NCBI GenBank assembly: GCA_025963815.1 | Contig: JAOQAA010000470.1 | Location: forward strand, 1-7,078 | DNA from: Capsulimonas sp. | GTDB lineage: Bacteria; Armatimonadota; Armatimonadia; Armatimonadales; Capsulimonadaceae | Length of the DNA stretch: 7,078 bases | Direction: 5' to 3' | Shown here: one piece after another, positions 1-5,215 of the stretch | Numbering within the stretch: position 1 is the first letter of the stretch | Layout of the letters: each line of letters starts with the position of its first letter | Program-made: the position numbers and the translations under genes | Notes under the pieces: model-generated | The model's database searches: none | What the model saw: the letters and a program-made list of their open reading frames with translations, nothing else | Told to the model about the DNA's origin: nothing

Positions 1-10
1 ATCAATGCTC

Positions 11-19
11 TGTTATAAT
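11..19 (+). promoter_or_regulatory. Extended -10 promoter element
   Basis: The bases TGTTATAAT form a perfect extended -10 (TGN followed by TATAAT). The -35 position would fall off the left edge of the window and cannot be judged. Transcription would start near base 26 and run toward the prepilin gene, giving an untranslated leader of about 310 bases if that gene is the target. Confidence 0.4.
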
Positions 20-278
20 CGCGTATAGGGATGTGCAGAAATCGCTGTTTGAGTGTGGTCGCTAGACAGTAATGCACTGATGAGAAAGGAGCGCCTATAA
101 AGAAAGAATATGCCTGCCGAACGCAGCACGGCGCTTCTGAAGATTTGAAAATGGTCTTGGGACCAAACGTGAGCAAGATCAGACAGCAGGAGCTTAAAGA
201 TTGCATTCACGGATGAAAAGCGCAGTCCCAAATCGTTCCGAGATCGCACCAGCCATTCCATGGCGCGCGAAGTTTTTA

Positions 279-308
279 TTGGTCTAATTGTATTCAACAC
301 GGTATAAA
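279..308 (+). promoter_or_regulatory. Candidate proximal promoter of the prepilin gene
   Basis: TATAAA at 303-308 could act as a -10. The best -35 at 18-base spacing is TTGGTC (279-284), which matches the consensus at only three of six positions. Transcription would start near 315, leaving a short leader that contains the ribosome site. It is weak, and the more distant extended -10 at the left edge is an alternative. Confidence 0.25.
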
Positions 309-324
309 AATGTATTCGTCACAT

Positions 325-329
325 AGGGG
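325..329 (+). promoter_or_regulatory. Ribosome binding site deciding the prepilin start
   Basis: AGGGG lies 8 bases before the ATG at 338 but only 2 bases before the in-frame ATG at 332. The spacing favours 338 as the true start. Confidence 0.65.
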
Positions 330-337
330 TAATGAAC

Positions 338-1189
338 ATGAAGATTAAAGGTTTCACTCTTATCGAACTGCTCGTCGTCATCGCTATCATTGCGATCCTT
401 GCCGCCATCTTGTTCCCTGTCTTCGCTCAGGCTCGTGAGAAGGCCCGCCAGATCAGCTGCATCTCTAACATGAAGCAGATGGGTCTTGGGATTATGCAGT
501 ATCATCAGGACTATGATGAGCAGCTCATCAAGGATTACTACGGATTCCCTTCGGACTGCGCCAGCTGGCCTGGCGGCGGCCCGCACAGCCAAGTCAACTT
601 CTATAGCTGGCGCTATGCGGTACAGCCTTACATCAAGAGCCAGCAAGTGTTCGCCTGTCCGTCGAACGCATTCGCCAATCAATCGTCCGCCTGGTACTTC
701 TCCTCGTCCCGCGCCGACGGCGTCAACGATGACTTCCTGCCCTCCAGCTACGCCGTGAACCAGGATGTGATTGGGTTTGCCTACGGCTACTGCGCGGCTC
801 CTTCGCTCCATGTCGGTTACAGCTCGATTGCACAGATCGACGCCCCGGCGAACCAGATTATGATCGCCGACACTCGCGCTCCTTACAACGACACCAAGGC
901 GAAGTGGGTTGGCGCTGACAGCGTCGGGGCCGCGAACGGTCCCGGTGTTCCCGGAGCTGGCACTGACTTCAAGGGCGGAACGGTTCCGAACTTCGGACCT
1001 TTGGGAGAGTTCCAGAATCACCAGGGACAGGTCAACTTCATGTTCGCCGACACGCATGTCAAGTCCATGAAGCTTGTGCGTACCGTTCAGCCGGTCAACA
1101 TGTGGCTCAGCAAGGATGATGCAGGCATGGATGAGACCCCTGCTGTTATCCAGGGATACGTGAACAGTATGCCGAAGGAATACAAATAA
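338..1189 (+). CDS. DUF1559-family prepilin-like secreted protein
   Basis: A type IV pilin/type II secretion pseudopilin-like protein of the DUF1559 family, expected to be inserted in the membrane, cleaved and N-methylated by a prepilin peptidase, and possibly assembled or displayed at the surface. Its exact role is unknown. Counting from the ATG at 338 (283 residues), the leader is MKIKG and cleavage would fall between G5 and F6, giving mature FTLIE with the invariant Glu at +5, followed by a hydrophobic helix to about residue 28. [13 protein letters not shown] and a Cys-containing [10 protein letters not shown] segment follow. Near the C-terminus (about residues 228-241) is the family's H-X9-D motif, but the usual Gly after Asp is Thr here (ADTHVK). 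An ATG at 332 would add two residues, but the ribosome-site spacing supports 338. The stop codon abuts the next gene's start, implying cotranscription. Genomes of the suspected phylum carry many paralogues, so a specific pilus role should not be assumed. Confidence 0.93.
   Translation: MKIKGFTLIELLVVIAIIAILAAILFPVFAQAREKARQISCISNMKQMGLGIMQYHQDYDEQLIKDYYGFPSDCASWPGGGPHSQVNFYSWRYAVQPYIKSQQVFACPSNAFANQSSAWYFSSSRADGVNDDFLPSSYAVNQDVIGFAYGYCAAPSLHVGYSSIAQIDAPANQIMIADTRAPYNDTKAKWVGADSVGAANGPGVPGAGTDFKGGTVPNFGPLGEFQNHQGQVNFMFADTHVKSMKLVRTVQPVNMWLSKDDAGMDETPAVIQGYVNSMPKEYK
1175..1180 (+). promoter_or_regulatory. Ribosome binding site for the lipoprotein TTG start
   Basis: AAGGAA sits inside the last codons of the prepilin gene, 9 bases before TTG at 1190 and 21 bases before the in-frame ATG at 1202. 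The spacing argues for initiation at TTG. Confidence 0.55.
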
Positions 1190-1405
1190 TTGAGTATTCC
1201 GATGCAAGGATTGCTTCCGATCATTGGGTTGTTTGGCGTCCTGATGCTTGCTGGCTGTTCCCACAATGATCAAGCCGCCGCGCCGGCGGGGCCGCCCCCG
1301 CCGCCGCCCGCCAGTGTTCAGAAACTGCCGCCTGGGGCGCAATCCGCAATTTCCAGCGCGGTCCCGCCCAATGATCTGAACAAGGCGCAGCCGGCTACTC
1401 GTTAA
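1190..1405 (+). CDS. Small proline-rich lipoprotein
   Basis: A 71-residue protein with a hydrophobic N-terminus and a lipobox L20-A21-G22-C23, so the mature form would be a lipid-anchored peptide of about 49 residues starting at Cys23. After the anchor comes an Ala/Pro-rich linker with six consecutive prolines (P35-P40), then a short polar tail ending QPATR. I recognise no domain; a role as an envelope tether or partner of the preceding prepilin is inference. The start is TTG directly after the prepilin stop, supported by AAGGAA at good spacing; an ATG four codons in (1202) would keep the lipobox but lacks a well-placed ribosome site. Oddly, there is no Lys or Arg before the hydrophobic core, weaker than normal for a signal peptide. 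A strong intrinsic terminator 15 bases after the stop closes the two-gene unit. Confidence 0.75.
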   Translation: MSIPMQGLLPIIGLFGVLMLAGCSHNDQAAAPAGPPPPPPASVQKLPPGAQSAISSAVPPNDLNKAQPATR

Positions 1406-1420
1406 TCAAATACGGTCGTG

Positions 1421-1454
1421 ATGCAGGCGGCTTTCGAGCCGCCTGCATTTTTTT
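1421..1454 (+). terminator. Rho-independent terminator of the prepilin-lipoprotein unit
   Basis: A perfect 12-bp stem (ATGCAGGCGGCT at 1421-1432 pairing with AGCCGCCTGCAT at 1437-1448) closes a TTCG tetraloop, and a run of seven T (1448-1454) follows at once. It lies 15 bases after the lipoprotein stop. This is a textbook intrinsic terminator on the plus strand. Confidence 0.95.
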
Positions 1455-1496
1455 GCCTACCTCCACAACTCCTCCGTCCTCCGAAATTTTGCATTT

Positions 1497-1550
1497 TTGC
1501 TTTCAAATCGTGATATTTCGTATGATCTTGCGTCAAAGGCATGGTAAGAT
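1497..1550 (+). promoter_or_regulatory. Candidate promoter(s) for the CHASE3 kinase gene
   Basis: Two overlapping possibilities exist. One is TTGCTT (1497-1502) and TATGAT (1521-1526) with an 18-base spacer. The other is an extended -10 TGGTAAGAT (1542-1550) without a good -35. Either would give a leader of roughly 70-100 bases. Neither is decisive by eye; a promoter is needed somewhere here because the upstream unit ends at a strong terminator. Confidence 0.35.
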
Positions 1551-1629
1551 AGTGTGGCTGATTTTCGCCTGACATGCTCCTCGTACGGTAATTCCCAAAA
1601 GCTTAAGTCGCTCTTCCCTTATCTTTATT

Positions 1630-2976
1630 ATGGTTATCCATCTCATCATGAAGCTTTCGTCCCAAACCAAGCGCGCGATCTCCGACAACGTCGCGACATG
1701 CAGCCTGCTGCTGACGCTGGCGCTTTTGATCGCCATTTGCCTGCTGTCTTATCTTTCCGTGAATCACTTTTTGCGCAACAATCGTCAGGTCACGCATACG
1801 TATCAGGTCATGGAGAAAATCCGGTCTGTGCTGTCCGATCTGAAGGACGCTGAAACTGGGCAGCGTGGTTACCTGCTGACAGGAGACAGAAGCTACCTCC
1901 AGCCTTATTATGCCGGCAAGAGCGCGCTGACGCACGATATGGATGCTCTGCGCGCTCTGACCAGAGACAACCTGTCCCAGCAGCGCCGGGTAGACGCTTT
2001 GCAGGCGCTGGCGGCGTCCAAAATAGCGGAGCTGGACCAGACCATTGCGCTGCGACAGCAGGCGGGACCTGCGGCGGCGCTTCGCATGGTGCGGTCCGGA
2101 AATGGCAAGCGCACCATGGATCGGGCGCGCGAAATCGTGGCGCGGATGCGCGCCGAGGAAGAGCGGCTGCTGAAATTACGGACCGGCGCGACGGAGAAAG
2201 CCGGCGTGATGGCCCAGCTTGTCGGCGTATTCGGCGGGCTGGTTTCCGCGCTGTTCATTGTGCTTTCGATCCGCTACGTCGGCAAATATTTGCGTGAACG
2301 CGAGCGTTCGGAAGCGGAAAATCTCCAGCTTGTGGAGTCGGCGCGGCTTGCCGCCGTGCAGCAGCGAATATTTTTGAAGGATGTGCTCGCCTCCGTGACT
2401 GAGGGGAAACTGGCGCTGTGTGACACGGAAGAGGAACTGCCGTCTCCCCTGCCGGTGTTTGAGGAGACGATCTCACTCGGCGCAAACGGTGCGCTGAAGG
2501 CGCTTCGCCACGCCGCCGCGCGTGCGACGCGTGTTAGCGGTTTTACTGAGGACCGGGTTCAAGACTTTGTGACGAGTGTTAGTGAAGCGGCGATGAACGC
2601 TGTCACACATGGCGGCGGCGGCGAGGCGATTGTACGCGCGGACGGCGGGGAGCGAGTCCAGGTATGGGTGACGGATCAGGGCAAGGGGATCGCGATCGAC
2701 GTTCTGCCGCAGTCCACGCTGGAGCGCGGCTATAGCTCGGCGGGCTCGCTGGGACACGGTTTTTGGCTGATGCTTCGCATGTGCGATAAGGTCTGGCTGC
2801 TGACGGGCCCGCAGGGAACGACGGTGATTCTCGAGCAGGCCAAGAGCGCTCAGGACGCCGCCTGGATGCGCGGCGAAGGCCGCCAAAGCGTCGCCGCCTT
2901 CAAAACCGTGGGAGGTAGCGGAAACGCCAACGTGTCCGACGTCAAGAACCTGACGATTCAGATACGCACTTTCTGA
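1630..2976 (+). CDS. Membrane CHASE3 sensor with RsbW/SpoIIAB-like ATPase output
   Basis: A predicted inner-membrane sensor that probably acts as a serine kinase and/or anti-sigma factor. Residues 22-46 form a first membrane helix. About 49-190 is an extracytoplasmic CHASE3-type helical domain with the hallmark E75-T-G-Q-R-G-Y81. Residues 193-214 form a second membrane helix, followed by a charged coiled linker (219-250) and a conserved-looking stretch near FLKDVLASVTEGKL (248-261). Residues about 275-403 are a compact HATPase of the RsbW class: N-box E319-AAM-N323, DQGKG (349-353) and a lid segment GSLGHG (372-377). No HisKA/DHp helix with a phospho-accepting His is visible, so a classical histidine kinase is unlikely. 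Neither ATG at 1630 nor ATG at 1648 (MKLSSQ) has a clear ribosome site, so the start is uncertain by six codons. It converges on a PP2C phosphatase gene 19 bp away, which supports a partner-switching role. Its substrate, expected to be a STAS protein, is not in the window. Confidence 0.88.
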   Translation: MVIHLIMKLSSQTKRAISDNVATCSLLLTLALLIAICLLSYLSVNHFLRNNRQVTHTYQVMEKIRSVLSDLKDAETGQRGYLLTGDRSYLQPYYAGKSALTHDMDALRALTRDNLSQQRRVDALQALAASKIAELDQTIALRQQAGPAAALRMVRSGNGKRTMDRAREIVARMRAEEERLLKLRTGATEKAGVMAQLVGVFGGLVSALFIVLSIRYVGKYLRERERSEAENLQLVESARLAAVQQRIFLKDVLASVTEGKLALCDTEEELPSPLPVFEETISLGANGALKALRHAAARATRVSGFTEDRVQDFVTSVSEAAMNAVTHGGGGEAIVRADGGERVQVWVTDQGKGIAIDVLPQSTLERGYSSAGSLGHGFWLMLRMCDKVWLLTGPQGTTVILEQAKSAQDAAWMRGEGRQSVAAFKTVGGSGNANVSDVKNLTIQIRTF

Positions 2977-2995
2977 CAAGACGTTTGACGATCGC

Positions 2996-5101
2996 TCAGC
3001 GCGGCTGGGCGACCGCCACCAAAAGACAAACATCGTCGCGCGCCACGCCTCCACGCGAAGCCTCATCCACTCCCTGCGTTAGCCTCCGCGCGAGTGTCTC
3101 CGCCAGCCCTGCTCTTTTGTCTTCCTCGGAAGAGATTTCCCGCTCCAGCAGCGCGGCTACCCCGTCCACGCCGAGCATTTCCATTCTATTGGGGCCACAT
3201 TCAGTCACGCCATCCGTAAAGATCGCCAGGGCGTCTCCGGCCCTGAGCGTGATTTTATGCTGGCTGAAAATGGCCTGCTCATCCATGCCCAGCACGGGAC
3301 CAGTGGGAATAAGCATCTCGACCCGGCAATCGTCTGCTCTTCGGATCAGGGCGGGCTCCTGCCCGCAGTTGACATACGATAGTTCGCCGGAGACCGTATC
3401 GTAGCAGCCGACGAACAGTGTTGCAAACCCTGCGAGCAGCGCGTTTACGGAGATAACATAATTGAGATCACTGACAGCGGTCTCCAGGGTGGATTTGGAA
3501 TAGAGGAAGGCGCGCAGCATGTTCCGAACGGTCGCGACCTGCGCCGCCGCCGCCAGTCCCTTGCCGCTGACGTCGCCGACGACCAGGGCCACCCGAGCCT
3601 GCGTGATGGAAAACACATCGTAGAAATCGCCGCCAACCCCCGCTTCCTGCAGCGCCGCCTTGTAGCGGTTCGCCAGTGTCAGGCCCGGCGCGCTCTCCGG
3701 CAGGCGCGGCTGAAGCGCCCGCTGAAGCTGCTGCGAAATATTACGCTCGCGCTGGGCGGCGCGGGCCGCCTCCATCGCGCCGCGTACCTGAACGGCCACC
3801 GCCTCTACCAGCGTCACCTCATCGTCCGTCCAGACTCGGGCTTCGGAAGCCATCATGACTGTGAGCGCGGCCAACGGACGTTCCTGATCGAAGAATGGCA
3901 CGGCGACATACGCGCGCTGACCCGTCTCTAGAAATAGCTTCACCAGATTGCCGGGAAGGGGCGCCTCCGCAACATCCGCCACCACGACGGTCTTTCCCTC
4001 CGGGTAGATGTCCATGATCGCCATGCCGCGATCGCCCAGAGACCACTCGCCTTCGAGAGAGGTAACGCCATTCCTTCTCCAGTCCTCCTCGATCCGCGCC
4101 ATGTTGTGCTCGTCGTCGTAAAGGACGTAGAAGCAGCGATCCACGTTCAGCCTCTCGCCGAGCAGCATCAGCGCTTTGGACTGCGGCGAAGTGCTGTTGG
4201 CGCTCCAGAGGACGGCGTGTCCGACTTCGTTGACGAGCGCTTCGCGCTCGGCTCGTGTCTGCGCCTCCACCAGGAGGGCCTCGCGCTCGGCCTCCAGCGC
4301 TTTGCGCTCCGTGATATCAGTCATCAGAGCAAAGGTGCCTGCATAGTCGTCGCCCTCGCGCTGTACGGAAACGTTCGCGAGCATATGAACCCCTGAGCCG
4401 TCCTTATGGCGCATACGCACCTCGTATTGCTCACGGGGGCGGCGCAGGCCAGGCTCGCGGCGCGTTCTTATCGCATCCATATCCTCCGGAAACACCAGCT
4501 CATAGACCGAAAGCCCGATCAGCTCCTGAGACGTATACCCGAGCATTTCCTCCATGCGAGGGTTGATGTAGGTAATTCGATCGCCAGCGTCCGTGATCGA
4601 AACGCCTTCATTGGCCGTTTCCAGAAGCCGGCGATAACGCGCTTCGCTTTCGGCCAGAGCCTCTGCAGTGCGCCGCGCCTCTTCCGCCGCATCCTGCGCT
4701 TCCTGCTGTGCGTTGCGTTGGGAATTGCTAATCGCGGAAACACTGAGACCGACGATGATAAAAATAAGCAAAGTCGTCTTGTCGACACTCCAGCCACCTG
4801 AGAAAAACACCTTGGGAGTAATGAAAAGGTAAGTCGCCAGCATGGCGGACGAGATGATCGCCGCGACGCCGCCGCCCCAGCCGCCGATCCATGCGCTGAA
4901 CACAAGGGCGGGGAGGTACATAATGAACGGCGCGCGGGGCCCTAAGACCGGGGTAAGAGCATGGCGCAAAAGCGTCGTGAGGAGAATACTGGCGGCGACG
5001 AGCAGATACGTGCGGGCAGGGGAATCCGATCTCAATTTCAGCCACGTACTTTTGTTGGACAAGGGTGCATTCCTGCCTGGCCGCTCACTCAGCGGAGCCA
5101 T
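2996..5101 (-). CDS. Membrane DUF4118-PAS-GAF-PP2C (SpoIIE/RsbU-like) phosphatase
   Basis: A predicted membrane-anchored serine phosphatase of the RsbU/RsbP/SpoIIE type, expected to dephosphorylate a STAS anti-anti-sigma protein. From the ATG at 5101 (701 residues): four hydrophobic helices at about 31-51, 57-75, 77-95 and 108-126 resemble the DUF4118/KdpD membrane module; a helical linker leads to a PAS/PAC domain (about 154-267, ending ITERK), then a GAF domain (about 290-445) and a PP2C domain (about 470-700). The PP2C metal-binding acidic residues are present: GGDFYD (D492), GDVSGKG (D510), FTDGVTE (D630) and ARDD (D690), so it should be active. The start is ambiguous: ATG at 5101 would give a nearly leaderless message from the promoter at 5112-5120, whereas TTG at 5062 (codon 14) has AGGA 8 bases upstream and still precedes all membrane helices. 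The convergent RsbW-like kinase is its natural opposing enzyme. Confidence 0.92.
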   Translation of the reverse strand: MAPLSERPGRNAPLSNKSTWLKLRSDSPARTYLLVAASILLTTLLRHALTPVLGPRAPFIMYLPALVFSAWIGGWGGGVAAIISSAMLATYLFITPKVFFSGGWSVDKTTLLIFIIVGLSVSAISNSQRNAQQEAQDAAEEARRTAEALAESEARYRRLLETANEGVSITDAGDRITYINPRMEEMLGYTSQELIGLSVYELVFPEDMDAIRTRREPGLRRPREQYEVRMRHKDGSGVHMLANVSVQREGDDYAGTFALMTDITERKALEAEREALLVEAQTRAEREALVNEVGHAVLWSANSTSPQSKALMLLGERLNVDRCFYVLYDDEHNMARIEEDWRRNGVTSLEGEWSLGDRGMAIMDIYPEGKTVVVADVAEAPLPGNLVKLFLETGQRAYVAVPFFDQERPLAALTVMMASEARVWTDDEVTLVEAVAVQVRGAMEAARAAQRERNISQQLQRALQPRLPESAPGLTLANRYKAALQEAGVGGDFYDVFSITQARVALVVGDVSGKGLAAAAQVATVRNMLRAFLYSKSTLETAVSDLNYVISVNALLAGFATLFVGCYDTVSGELSYVNCGQEPALIRRADDCRVEMLIPTGPVLGMDEQAIFSQHKITLRAGDALAIFTDGVTECGPNRMEMLGVDGVAALLEREISSEEDKRAGLAETLARRLTQGVDEASRGGVARDDVCLLVAVAQPR
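5071..5074 (-). promoter_or_regulatory. Ribosome binding site for an internal TTG start of the phosphatase
   Basis: On the minus strand, AGGCAGGA ends 8 bases before a TTG at 5062, in frame at codon 14. The upstream ATG at 5101 has no such site. If used, the protein is 688 residues and begins MSNKSTWLKLR. Confidence 0.5.
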
Positions 5102-5111
5102 CGACAGAGTT

Positions 5112-5120
5112 ATTATAGCA
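5112..5120 (-). promoter_or_regulatory. Extended -10 promoter for the phosphatase gene
   Basis: On the minus strand the bases read TGCTATAAT, a perfect extended -10. No convincing -35 is seen at 16-18-base spacing, as expected for extended -10 promoters. Transcription would start near 5105, about 4 bases before the ATG at 5101 and about 43 bases before the TTG at 5062. This gives the phosphatase its own promoter, separate from the upstream TerD-like gene. Confidence 0.6.
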
Positions 5121-5166
5121 CGCCATGCTGTTTCAGATTAGGGGAGCCGATCAAGAATCCGGTGGA

Positions 5167-5211
5167 ATTGCGTGCGTCGTCCCATCTAGGGAGGATGAGA
5201 CGACGCGCAAT
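5167..5211 (-). terminator. Intergenic hairpin, possible transcription terminator
   Basis: ATTGCG (5167-5172) and CGTCGTC (5175-5181), separated by a 2-base bulge, pair with GACGACG (5199-5205) and CGCAAT (5206-5211). After a C/A mismatch the stem can extend by CATC (5183-5186) with GATG (5194-5197), leaving a 7-base loop. It begins 5 bases after the TAG of the TerD-like gene. No T run follows on the minus strand, so it is not a canonical intrinsic terminator; it could stabilise the mRNA 3' end or mark a factor-dependent stop. Confidence 0.45.
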
Positions 5212-5215
5212 GTGG

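Larger units (their letters stand above)
1..331. other. AT-rich non-coding region upstream of prepilin gene
   Basis: This stretch is clearly AT-richer than the following genes (about 43% GC in the first 60 bases) and I see no gene in it that I can support. The plus frames close at once: frames 1 and 2 stop by base 28 and frame 3 at 63-65, so at most 21 codons of an upstream gene tail could be present. A minus-strand frame (13-300, GTG start; ATG at 261) is open but has no ribosome site and no recognisable motif. There is an extended -10 motif near the left edge, and a 7-base pairing between 157-163 (TTGGGAC) and 225-231 (GTCCCAA) that would compete with a local hairpin (152-156 with 161-165). 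I find no tRNA, rRNA or known riboswitch core. Confidence 0.5.

Noticed and set aside
13..300. Minus-strand open frame of 95 codons in the left intergenic region
   Set aside because: It starts at GTG (or ATG 261) with no ribosome site, has no recognisable domain, and lies in AT-rich sequence upstream of a plus-strand gene. It could be chance.
1..331. Cyclic di-GMP riboswitch upstream of the prepilin gene
   Set aside because: Such switches often precede pilin genes, but I cannot find the conserved core bases of the class I element here.
284..1342. 352-codon minus-strand frame opposite the prepilin and lipoprotein
   Set aside because: It is exactly antisense to two well-supported genes, runs across the lipoprotein boundary, and its Arg/His-rich translation shows no motif.
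1630..2976. Classical two-component histidine kinase
   Set aside because: No HisKA/DHp helix is visible between the linker and the ATPase, and the ATPase boxes look RsbW-like.
2473..3066. 197-codon minus-strand frame at the convergent junction
   Set aside because: It overlaps the ATPase domain of the kinase, whose motifs are intact on the other strand; no domain is visible in this frame.
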